From assembly GCA_027886185.1 (NCBI GenBank), contig WOAB01000109.1, forward strand, positions 9,528,501 to 9,592,500: a DNA stretch of 64,000 nucleotides. The letters are read 5' to 3'. The position numbers and the translations under genes are program-made. The notes beneath the pieces are model-generated. The model searched no databases and had not been told where the DNA came from. It saw nothing but the letters and a program-made list of their open reading frames with translations. Source of the DNA: Rheum nobile. Its lineage: Eukaryota; Streptophyta; Magnoliopsida; Caryophyllales; Polygonaceae. Shown one piece after another: positions 53,816 to 64,000 of the stretch (within the stretch, counting starts at the first letter, position 1; every line of letters starts with the position of its first letter).

Positions 53816-54102
53816 AAATTAACCTACCCAATGCCTAAAATTACACGTAAGTTCCAGGTTGTTTGCATACAAAAACAAAGTTATGCACATCCGACTATAA
53901 CTGGAGTAAAAAAACAGGCTCAAATATTGACATTTTGATGGTATGCCAAAACCAGCTCAAGTTGTAACACAAGCATATGGCTACTGGAAAACTGTTGTTA
54001 TCACCTGAAGCCCAGCTGAACCGAAAACCAAGCAGGATTGCTATCACCATCTGCGCTTCAGGCTTAAAGTAACTAAGGGACGTTTCAGGGCTAGAGTTCC
54101 CA
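53816..54102 (-). other. 3' flank / probable 3' UTR of NUP88
   Basis: 287 bp following the stop codon on the minus strand. Probably includes the 3' UTR; no clear polyadenylation signal was singled out. Confidence 0.4.
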
Positions 54103-57100
54103 TTAACTGTTGTCTTCATTCTCGCGCTTCTTCAGCGCAGTTTCTACCTGTTGAAGCTTCTTTGTATTTTCACTGTTGAGAAGCGAGAGTTTCTCAAGTG
54201 CAGCTTTTAGCTGTGTTAGCTGAGCATCTGGAACAACTTTCCTCTTTTCTGAAGGTCTTCGTTGACTAGATCCATGGGCCTTGGAAGTTTGAGTGTATCT
54301 TCTCAGCCTTGCATTCAGGGCATCAATGGAAGATTGCATTGCGTCAAGCTCAACGTCTCTAAATGTGTCTGCACAAGAGCCAGATAAATACTTATCTTAG
54401 ACGAATGTATAGGACACGAGAACAATTAACAAAGCAGCAGATTTGGAAGCCCACGTGAAAAAGCAGGTATAATCCATAAATGATTATCAAAAATTTGAAA
54501 GTAGGAGCATGCATTTTGATTTTTGAGTCAACTTTTACTATGTGATACTGAAGTATACGAGCAGAGAATGCCACAAACAATTCCAATATTTAGGCCATGA
54601 ACGTTTATTACCAAGCTCAGCCTTGAATTCTCGTTCAGCTCTGGACAATGGCTTTTTGTGAATCCCAGGCAACCTTCTTAACTTCTGCAGGCGCTCTTCA
54701 AGTGAGCCGTGGCGCTTAACAGCGTGTTCAATTCTCTCCTGTAATTCAGGCTGTTTCTTTTCAACATCCGTAAGCTTCTTTTGAGCTTCATGTACACGCT
54801 TATCTAAATTTTCAATAATTCTCTTCGTATGTGGCCCATGATGCTTCAGTTCAACAAATACCTATAACAACAAATAACAAACCAAAGTTTTCTCATGTCA
54901 AATGTAAGCATTACCACCTAACCACAGAAGTACTTGCACAGAAAAAACTAGAAAGCAAGCACACCTATCACCCACTTTACCTGAACTTTTGTATACCCAG
55001 TGCAGCATCACATGAAATTGCAACTTTCTGAAGTCACAATGTCACATAAACAATGCTAGTAAATGGAAGATATGCCTAAAGGACACTGAATTCAGTACAC
55101 CAAAGCAAGCTCAATAGATGTAGAGTGACAGAATTTTGCATTACTACATGTCACCAGTACATATCAAAGCCCAATATTCATAGTCCTGACATAATATATT
55201 TTCCTGGGGTGACCTTTGGCCCTCATACTAAATGAGTCTTTCACGTTCATTTTGTCATATCAAAGTCTCATAACTCATTGGTTATGTTTCGATATGTACT
55301 TCCATTAGTTTAGCCTTTGAACTGATTCCTGAATGGGTCAATAACCTTGGTCAGTGTCCTCTGTGAGTCCCTAAACTTTATCCATATAATGAATAAATTC
55401 CTAACCTCTGAACTGAAACAAAATGAGTTCCCAACCTCTGAACTGAAACAAACTATAGGATGAGTTCTCAAACGAAAGCAATGCGCTAAGAGACTTTGTA
55501 GGAGAAAATATAGGTTAGAGACTCATTTAGTACGATTGCCAAAGGTTCAGGACCTCAATGCAATTCACCTTAGAGCATAAAAATGGGTCATCTGCATCTG
55601 CCAGGATTGTATTGAAAATGAAGGGAAAAAAAACTTAGATCACAAAAGGATGTCACAATCGTGCAATTAGTTATATGTTTCATTACTACATATGCACATG
55701 GCTGCAATTGGATATTAGATTTATGTGAGAATGACATATTTCAGCTCAGAGTGGCAATTATTAAAGATTAGCTAGAAGTTATCACAATGGCACCACTCTC
55801 TTATCATTTGAGTAATTTGAGGGACTCAGTGAAGATTCTATGTAGTCATGACCAGAAAAGTGAACTTTTAACATGGGACGCTTGTCTAAACTCTAAAGTA
55901 GATCGGTATTATTCGTATGATAAAGCACAAGAATAAAAAGAGGCCCTTTTGCAACCAACAATATAGAATGAAATAAGGGTTTGTTTGGATTCTCTAAAAT
56001 AATGCATTAAAATACATTATCTTGTATTAAATTACATTAAATCGTCAATTTAATACAAGATAATGCATTTTAATGCATTATTTTAGGAATCCAAACGGAC
56101 CCTAAATAGGTTCCTTTTTAATACCTTATGTGCATACTCCACATAGCTCTCATGAAAAAGCTTGAAATACCGATGCAATACTGATCGACCCTCAACTGAA
56201 TCAACATTTGTTTTCAATTCAGGAGCACCATGAGGAATAGTTACTGCTTTGGGCCCATTAAGGAGTTCCTTGCTTATGAATACACGCATGTCTTTCTCTG
56301 TTCGTTCTTCCAGGCCAGGAGGATCTTTCTGTGCTTCAACATGAACGGGGAGCAGCAAATTCCATGTTTTCATCTCAAGCACAATGCATTCTTGATTCGA
56401 GGTAAGCCCAGCTACCCACGAATATCCAAATGAATCTGAGAAAATTACAAAGCCACAAAGAGTTGATGATGATCCAGCATTCCCCTGGTTAGTACTAAGA
56501 ACAGGATAGACAGATGGAGCCTTCATATTTTCCTCCTTTCCGCTCATCTGGCTTGTAAAAGGAAGAAAATGTAAGATCACTGAATCTACACCTCCATCAT
56601 GAAGAGCATAAGTTCTCTCTGGGACAAGTGGATCAGCATACAGAGTAATCAGAGAATCAATTTCTCCACTTTTAGGCAGGGCCAAATCGACAATAGCCAG
56701 TCTCAGCAAAGGAGGTGGCTGTCCTAACCAATCACTGTGATCAATAGACTTGTCCAGTGTTATAAGTGGAAGCTGTCCTGAAAACCCTTCGCATATCATA
56801 GCATATCCAACGATTCGATCATGAGAATCAACAGACAAACGAGGTGAACTGCCAGTGTTCCAAAGTGGTTGAATTTCATCGGCTAGAGCATCAATTTGTA
56901 ACTGACCACCACTCCAGGCAATCACCAAGACCGAGTCCTTACCAATAGAGTTGTACAGGAAACTCACAGCATGACCCTCACATTCTGCAGCATGCAACAC
57001 TTGGTCTTCTTCTCCACTATGGCACAATTTACGTAAAGGTCCCTGGAAATTAAATTCAGGTGTCAAACATTTAATCTAAGTTGCACAAAAATGAAAATAA

Positions 57101-60100
57101 CAAGGGAAGGGAAATTGCAGCCAATTTCCAAACGATACACGGAATGCTCACGGCATGCTCATGCCAATAATCGTTTAGAAGACAGTATATAATTATCTTT
57201 GAAAGACATATAAAGCCCACATCATGAAGATAAACATTTTTAGCCTTGTAAGAAAAATAAAGACTTGTAAATGACTTTCTGTTTTTTTTTTTCCGATTAG
57301 CTAATTAGCTATTTTCTGGCTAAGGAATAAAAATCTGCACTTAGATGTCTCATAATTGATAACTTCTTTGAAAAGCATGCTGAAAGCACTTTCTGAGTAT
57401 CTCATAGTATCCTACAAATAAAGGAGCAATCCATATAAGATTAATTTAAACATCTAGAAGGAAGGAGTATACAAGTATCTTCAAGAGAGACACAGAACCC
57501 GCTCTAGAAAAATACATACAATTTTTTACTTCTTGTAAAATATAATTACAGAAGGTTAAATGGCTTTGCATGTTCTGTAATTTGTGTTTTATTTATTTTT
57601 GGCTTGAATCTATATTGCCTAGTGCCATAGTTTTTTTTTTTGAAAGGATGCTATAAGAATACAGGAACACTTCCATGCAAAAATCTATAGAAGTAAAAAA
57701 CCCAAAATGGAGCCCAAATTCATCTAACAAATGGCCCATAACACTCTTCTACATTATTCTCTTGTGATAGTAGAAGGATAAAATACATTGTCAAATAAAA
57801 TTGGATAACGAGCCATAAAGATCTAACAAATTAAAACTAATTGTAGAGATATATTAACCACATAAATTATACATTAAACCAACCTAGTCGAGGTTTCCAT
57901 CAGAAAACCCATAAACAATACAGCTTGAGCTATAGAATTAACATGATCAAAATTATGTTTCTATCCCTTTCTTTAGTTCCTTCCTTTCTCCTCTTAGCCC
58001 CACCATCATCTACCTCTGCCCCATATATTGTCTATTGATCACTTATCTCAAACCCTAATTTTCTCATGCCAAAGCTTGGCAGAAGATGCAGCTCATAATT
58101 TTGTGATGCGTCAATTAATAAAGCATTGACAACATATAAGAGCTAGACAACGAAAACCTGCAAGAGAAGTGATGCGTCAATCAAAGCATATGCATGAGCC
58201 TTCACTGCAGATGAGCTGGCAACTTGTTTTCCTTCTTGCCTCAGACCTGGAAAAGTAGATTCCAGCCAAGAGATGGCCAACATAGAATTTGTAACAGCAT
58301 TGGCATTGGAAGATTTCAATCCAAATGCCTGTGCATCGCTGTAGATCTCCATCACAGAGTCCCAAATGTAAACACTATCCAAAGAAAAGGAATTTGATTA
58401 GGATGCATGAAAGGGGAAAAAAAAATGCCACTAAGGTTTAAGTCTATTTTACATGTTTGAAAATACCTTTTTGGAATTCAAACAGTGCTCCAATAGTTTG
58501 GAAATTTTCACATGGTGAAACTATATCATTGTTTGTAATATGTAGCCATTATTTACTAATCTCGTGATTATTATCACTTCAAAATTATCATAGAATCGCA
58601 CACTTCATTTCAGTAATGCACGATCATCATAATTAAAAATTTAATAGTCATATACAAAATATTCATGTGATGACTTGTAGACTAAACCATATATACACAA
58701 AAATATGTACAACGGACCACTTTGTTCCCAGATTTAGCTAGAAAACCATATCCCCAACACAAAATTGTGTACAAAAACATGGGTCCAGCTTTCTTTTTCT
58801 TTTATAACCATTCTAAGGTGACTGAAGTGACACCTTAATGCATCTTGTCACCTTAGTGAGTTTCACTTAGCTTCAGCGCACCTTGTTGAAAAGGCATCGC
58901 CCAAACGAAGCGAAACATTCAGGCAGAGGAGCCTTGTGCGTCAGCACCTAAGCACGCCGGGGCATGCTTTCAAACACTGCCCAAAGAAAATAGAAAAGCA
59001 GGAACTTCTGGCATCACATAGGATCTTTCAAATCAACAAGGCAGCATGTGAATTTAATAAAAGCTTTTTCTATCAAGCTGAAAATTGTCATCTCAACGCA
59101 ACTATCTAAAATTACCTAAGAAAATCATGCACCAAAAAGTTGAAAAGATATATAAACTTAATCAGTTCATTATTGAGTGAACACAAAATGACTACATAAG
59201 TACAGTGACAATTCCACAGTGCAGTAAACACTACCGCTAAGACAAAATACTGCACTACTAAGTATTAGTTAGTAAGCTCTCCCACTTTCTAGACTGCACT
59301 TCAAATGATGAAATTTTTATGACCATAAAAATGAAGCAGGTTACACGGTCCCCACCATTGAACTCAACATTGGCTTCCACCATAAGATGCCATAAACTTC
59401 TTAGCTTCACTAAATGGGATCTAAATGTGAGTATGGAGCCAATAGTAACAAAGAAAAGACTAGAGACGTATAAACAAAGTCATCCCTAAAAAATGCTCCA
59501 TGCATTTTGTTGTTACGGATGCGGAAAAAAGAACAAAAAACAAGAAGAATAAGAACACAAATTTACGTGGTTCACCCACGTTATGTTGGCTACGTCCACG
59601 GGCAGAAGGAGAACCGATTTTATTAGGAGGCAGACAATTCAGATTTCAGATTACATCAAGGGAAGGGAGAACGAGAGTATATATGTAACCCTAAATCAAC
59701 CCTAAACTGACTTGGCCCACAAGTCTAAGCCCAAGTAGAAAACCTAAGCCCAAACTGAAAACCAAATAGGAATTACCCCCGTCTACCGCAAGCAAACGAG
59801 AGAACAGATTCAAGGCATATCAACACATTTCATACTATAGAGGGAAAATAAAGGTGAATTTTTTTCAACTAATCTACACAATACATTTCTGCACCAACCA
59901 ACCAAATCTTGACCACACCAAAACTTTATATGCATAGCTTGCAGGAAGGAAGCAACATGAGGCAAAAGGATAGATAGTAAGAATCACAATGAAGGAAGCA
60001 GATAAGGAAAAGATAGGCATTACCTTCCAAATGGCGCCACAGGACAAATGACATAGACAGATCCATCACTAAACAAAATGAAAACCTGCACAGACCAGGA

Positions 60101-63100
60101 GCATCAGCTTTTCTAAAAATTCATGAAGCAAAACCATCTGCAGTCTATTGCTTATCACACAAACACTGACAAATATGGAAAAAAAGCCCTTACAACATCA
60201 TCATAGAATTTGTTGAATATCACATCTAGAAACAATAGCATATGAAATTGCATGGTAAAAGTTTTTTCTATATTCATAGGGAGCAGCATCCAAAGTTTTG
60301 CTTTTCCAAATTTTCTATTGTCTAGGGCACAACTTTAAGACTACAAAAGCCTTTTATCTTGATGATTTTTTTTCTTTTTAAGTGGAAATTAGACATTTCC
60401 CTCATTGTCTGGTTTGGTATAAACAAGGAATTTTTCCCTTCAAAAGTGAAATACCAGGTTATTACTTCAAAAAAGAAATATCAAATTGAAGGGAGAAATA
60501 TATTTCTCATTTTGAGGAAAAAATTACATGGAGAACATTTTACATCCAACCAAATGGAAGGGCTGAAATATGGTGCATGTACATCAACTATCATAACCAA
60601 ATCAGTTAAATGATTTATTTCCAAGTACGTGTAAAGGAAAACCCAAAAAGTAATTTTAATAATTTATATACACAATATTGAGCTGCATAAAAGAACGAAG
60701 GAATCTAATGTTGTCGTCAAAAGAGAAGCAAAACATGCACCAGTATACGTAAATCAACTGAACTTACGCTAAATCTGTCCCACAAGTGATCACGGCCAAA
60801 AGAAAAGTCAACGGGGCATATTGATGCTGCATTACGAACTCTACCAGGTTCTGCAGGCTGTAAATAGTACTCCTGCTCTGGCTCTCCAGAAGTAGAAGAT
60901 ACATCAAAAATTCTACAAAAGAAAACACAAGCGATTGTCAAAACTTAGATAAAAACCAACATACTTATATCCTCAGGTTCCTGGCAGGATAAGTCTGAAA
61001 GATTACACATTTACATTACTAGCAACGCGGAAATAAAATTCCCGGTGCATCATATTTTTGCAGCAATTAGAGCACTGAGAAGGGGAAGAATAATATATTT
61101 CCTAAAAGACAAGGGCTTCCTAAGTCGATCAGATGTTTGGATTCCTTGTCTACAGAACTATAGGTAGCATCTTCTAACACATAGTCTAAATGTTAAGATC
61201 CAGATATCACACAATAATTTCAGAAATGCCATGACAACAGCGTAATAAGCTGATCACATTTGTGCATAAAAATCTCCCAAGTATTATGTTAGAACCCTAG
61301 AGCTGAAAATAAAGGATAGAAAATCTGAAAGGAAGCATCTCGCTATTCAGCCAATTTTGAGGAATCCACACATTTTGTCATTCATTTCAATATTCAAGTC
61401 TGCCAATTACAAGCAGTGCATCCTCCTTATATAATGGATAAACAAATTACTAACTCCTAAAACCAAATAATACTACTAATAATCTAGATAATGGAAAACA
61501 TGGAGGAAGAAGAGAAAGTGGGAAGGGGCCTAACAACTAGTAAAATAGATAATCTGGGTTTGTATCATATTAGTAGCATGCAAACAGTACTAGGCCTTCC
61601 TATGTGTATTAACTTCTCATCAACAGAAGTATTACTAGCATCTATTTGATCACAAAAAAAATGGGTAGCTTGTTAAGAGATAAGGTGTGAGTCCATTGTA
61701 TAGGCAAACATCAAGTCCCTGGTAGGTGAAGGTACGTGCTTCTAGGAATGAAGAAGCAGCCAAAAGAAAGAAAACCAAGAGGTAATCGAAATTGCCAGTT
61801 TGGTTGGTCCCATATCCATCAGCAACAGCCAAGAGAAAGATGCTATGCAGATTATTCAGAGAGCAGAATGAAGCAGAGGTCAATTATCCAAACAGCAAAC
61901 GGAAATCAGTTAATTCACTTAAATGAAGTGTTAAATTGTTAATAAATGAAGCATTTCATCCATTTCAAATAGAAGCATGAAGTTAGTGCTTAGATTTTAG
62001 GCTTTGCACGTAATTTAAGTCTTCTTTCGACTAGGCATAGATATTATAGAAGAAAAAAACTTCAATTTGGCCATCAGCATGCTCCAAGACTCGAGCATAA
62101 TAAGCACCGCATGATCATATATATGCAACCCAGATGGCCAGATCCACATGGAAAGGGCATATTCCATAGAGTATAAGCACAGACCCAATTCATAGTGCCA
62201 AAACATAAATAAGATAATTACAAGCACCCCTGCAGCATAAAAAGTTACAGGAGACAGGCATAATGGCAAAACCCCAAATAAGAGAAAAAATCCAACCAAA
62301 AAACTGAATTTTTTTTTTCAGCATGATACCTGAAGACTGAATCAGATGAAAGAACTCCAAGATGAGTATCACTGTAAGGGTGCCATGTTGACTGCAGTAG
62401 ACGGATGGCACCGTTGCAGCCCAAAAATAATTCTGAACCAACGGATATAGTCCTACAGGAAGGTTATAGGTATAATACATTAAAAACATCCTCCATCTAT
62501 TCAGATGGAAGGATTCTGGGTAGAGTACAAAAACTTATCAATATGACACTGTGACAATTAACATCAAGCAAGTACCATCAAGCATAGCATATGGTTTACA
62601 CAAGCACGAAAACAATAATCCCATTATTTTAGTCCATCTTTCCTTTTCTGGATTTCTGAAGTTTGACCATTTCAACAATGAAAACTGAAAAAGAACTTCA
62701 AATTCTTAATTGACAATTGAATTGCATAATAATAGGTTCCTATAGATACTTCCATCCAGTTAGACACATTTGAAAATTTATTCTCTGTGGGGAAAAAAAA
62801 CTAGTACACAACTTTAAAATTTTGGTTTGCCATGAAAGTCCAGAACATTGGTCATGTCAGTATGTCATGCATGAAAATGCTCCATTAGATCCAGTCGAAG
62901 AATCGATTTGGCATAAAGTCAATAAGAAAACGACCTAAAACTATATAAAGCAAGAGGAAAATCATGGTTTAATTACATAATGTTACAATGTAACTAAGAC
63001 ATGAAATTTGTAGACTAAGTAGAAAATGTTCATAGATTTAGAACGAAAATCTAAGCTTATAGGAGGAAAATTTATGTTTATTTCCCCAGCCAAGTCGTTA

Positions 63101-63468
63101 TTATTAGCAGGGATGCAGGAATGGAGTAATTGTAATTGGAAAAAAGAAGGGCCTTGAGAACCTGAGTATGTTTCTTGACTTCTTTATTCAAGTTCCAACA
63201 ATGAACCAATTGGAACCAACTAAGTGTCCTATCCTCACTTCCTCAGAAGTCCAGGCAAGTATACATTATCCTAGTATAGACTGAAAAAAAAAGAGGTTAG
63301 TCGTACTCTAGCATACCTGCATGTAGTAGAATTATCCCTTGTGGAAGTGCGTCCAGAAAGATACATAACACATAAGCCATCGGAACCCGCAAGCAGTAAG
63401 GCTGATCCATTTTTATTGACTGATATTTTATGGACAGCAAACTTCAGATCCACATCTGGGCGCAAGAC
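54103..63468 (-). CDS. NUP88: Nucleoporin NUP88 (MOS7), 3' part of the gene; 5' exons off window
   Basis: Eight exons on the minus strand join in frame with GT/AG introns: 63468-63317, 62452-62330, 60912-60768, 60085-60024, 58374-58158, 57042-56125, 54861-54612 and 54368-54103 (TAA), encoding 710 residues. Arabidopsis MOS7/NUP88 is about 810 residues (from memory), so about 100 residues lie beyond the window. The first exons form a beta-propeller-like region (ISVNKNGSALLLAGSDGLCV, LQSTWHPYSDTHLGVLSSDS, EYYLQPAEPGRVRNAASICP, FILFSDGSVYVICPVAPFG). The C-terminal two exons are coiled coil (KRIIENLDKRVHEAQKKLTD; LTQLKAALEKLSLLNSENTK). The protein sits on the cytoplasmic side of the nuclear pore. 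In Arabidopsis it is needed for nuclear retention of immune regulators. All exons are open, so this is the one clearly intact host gene here. Confidence 0.93.
54862..56124 (-). other. NUP88 intron with a Tourist-like MITE near its donor
   Basis: 1263 bp intron between the large 918 bp exon and the coiled-coil exon. It holds the MITE 55977-56102 and a short local repeat of CCTCTGAACTGAAACAAA at about 55409 and 55434. Confidence 0.8.
55977..56102. mobile_element. Tourist-like (PIF/Harbinger) MITE
   Basis: A 126 bp near-perfect palindrome with ends GGGTTTGTTTGGATTC and, inverted, GGGTCCGTTTGGATTC, flanked by the 3 bp duplication TAA (55974-55976, 56103-56105). The internal arms are AT-rich (AATAATGCATTAAAATACAT). 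It has no coding capacity. It starts 22 bases downstream of the splice donor at 56124. Confidence 0.9.
57043..58157 (-). other. NUP88 intron
   Basis: 1115 bp, AT-rich, with T runs at 57280 and 57631. The segment after 57631 (poly-T then GAAAGGATGC) could be the end of an old retroposon, but no target duplication was found. Confidence 0.6.
58375..60023 (-). other. NUP88 intron with a solo LTR
   Basis: 1649 bp intron. It contains the 318 bp LTR-like insertion 59508-59825; the rest is AT-rich with no gene recognised. Confidence 0.75.
59508..59825. mobile_element. Small solo LTR (copia- or TRIM-like) in a NUP88 intron
   Basis: It starts TGTTGTTACGG and ends GGCATATCAACA, with a perfect 5 bp target duplication CATTT (59503-59507, 59826-59830). 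The ends are inverted (TGTTG...CAACA). It contains TTTACGTGGTTCACCCACG, a word common in plant copia-type LTRs, and a TATATA box region near 59676. There is no internal domain. Confidence 0.75.
60913..62329 (-). other. NUP88 intron
   Basis: 1417 bp, AT-rich, GT/AG borders. No gene or element recognised. Confidence 0.7.
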
Positions 63469-64000
63469 CTTCATAGTAAATGCAATTACCAAATGAAACA
63501 CCACGAGAATTACAGAATAAAACCATTATACTGATTGAAGGCCCAAAAAAACACACATGTAAAGTACTCATAGTTGAATTCTATCTTTATAGTCAAGACA
63601 TCAGAGATTAGTTTTTGTGTGCATACACATATTTGCCAAATTATAACGCCTAAGCAAGTCACAACTAGGTGCCTCTCACTGAGCTCATTGATGCCACTAC
63701 CAGTGTTAGCTCATCCAAAACAGACCAAATAGCTGAATTAATATGTTTCTTTGAAGCATGTTACCAATTGATTCTCCCCATCTAGGAGTATTTCTTCCAC
63801 TGGCCAGCATCAAGAATAAGCCCTTAATTGTGCTAGTATTTCAAATATGTTGATATCTGCAGTGCCCTCAAATTTAAGAGCCTTTTTTTATGCAATGACA
63901 ATTGAAAGGCAAAGACCTTGCATATTTGCAACTCTTTGCTCATACGTTTTCAAAAAACTTCCTAGAATAAGAGCCGGAACAAACGCCAATAGGTGCCAAA
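63469..64000 (-). other. NUP88 upstream intron sequence to the end of the window
   Basis: No exon with NUP88 similarity was found. The preceding exon should lie beyond 64000. Confidence 0.5.

Noticed and set aside
57620..57760. Possible retroposon tail (poly-T then GAAAGGATGC) in a NUP88 intron
   Set aside because: No target duplication or recognisable SINE/LINE body could be found.
59500..59688. Small plus-strand ORF in a NUP88 intron
   Set aside because: It lies within a TG...CA solo LTR with a 5 bp TSD and shows no protein-like conservation.

Overview
The window is nuclear DNA from a flowering plant, probably a eudicot (inference). It has spliced genes with GT/AG introns, plant-only transposon families (Tat and Athila Ty3/gypsy, CACTA, FAR1-type Mutator-like elements, Tourist MITE), TTTAGGG telomere-like repeats, and a plant nucleoporin gene at the right end. 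Roughly the first 54 kb is a nest of transposable elements. No rRNA, tRNA or CRISPR array was seen. Coordinates come from reading the sequence; splice sites were placed by frame and GT/AG.

Region 1 (1 to about 18,960) is a minus-strand chromovirus-like Ty3/gypsy element whose 3' end lies off the window. It is split by three insertions: a 433 bp hAT-type MITE in gag (3840-4272, 8 bp TSD CCCTTGGC), a complete Tat-lineage Ty3/gypsy element (5625-15174, TSD TATAA), and a 2.35 kb solo LTR (15893-18244) inside its own 5' LTR. The Tat element has a gag-pol frame with four stops and a deletion in integrase. It also carries, on the opposite strand, an apparently intact four-exon gene (6608-8517).

Region 2 (about 19,100-23,140) is a decayed FAR1-type MULE transposase gene with a 769 bp internal tandem duplication. 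Three copies of a TGACG-rich palindrome sit in two of its introns and in its upstream region.

Region 3 (24,678-52,548) is the most interesting part. It is a Mutator-like element bounded by related GGG-starting termini and a perfect 9 bp target duplication (TATAAATTC). After removing later insertions it is about 6.8 kb. It has no visible transposase. It carries a five-exon plant-mobile-domain (PMD) gene on the plus strand and a small GRF-zinc-finger/coiled-coil gene on the minus strand. Its subterminal regions are packed with perfect palindromes of the form GGGCGCAAC...GTTGCGCCC. Intron 1 of the PMD gene holds a 3 kb solo LTR (25788-41166), which itself contains a young 12.4 kb Athila element (27365-39768). 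Exon 2 holds a 5.7 kb CACTA element (41384-47086) that captured and amplified fragments of a PUX7/UBXD7-type gene. The PMD frame runs exactly across the CACTA target site.

Region 4 (52,558-54,100) is tandem-repeat-rich and may be a small fold-back element. Region 5 (54,103 to beyond the end) is the minus-strand host gene NUP88/MOS7. Its eight visible exons encode the C-terminal 710 residues, and its introns hold a Tourist MITE and a 318 bp solo LTR.

Most premature stops in the elements are compatible with C-to-T change at CGA, CAA or CAG codons, as expected for methylated, silenced repeats.
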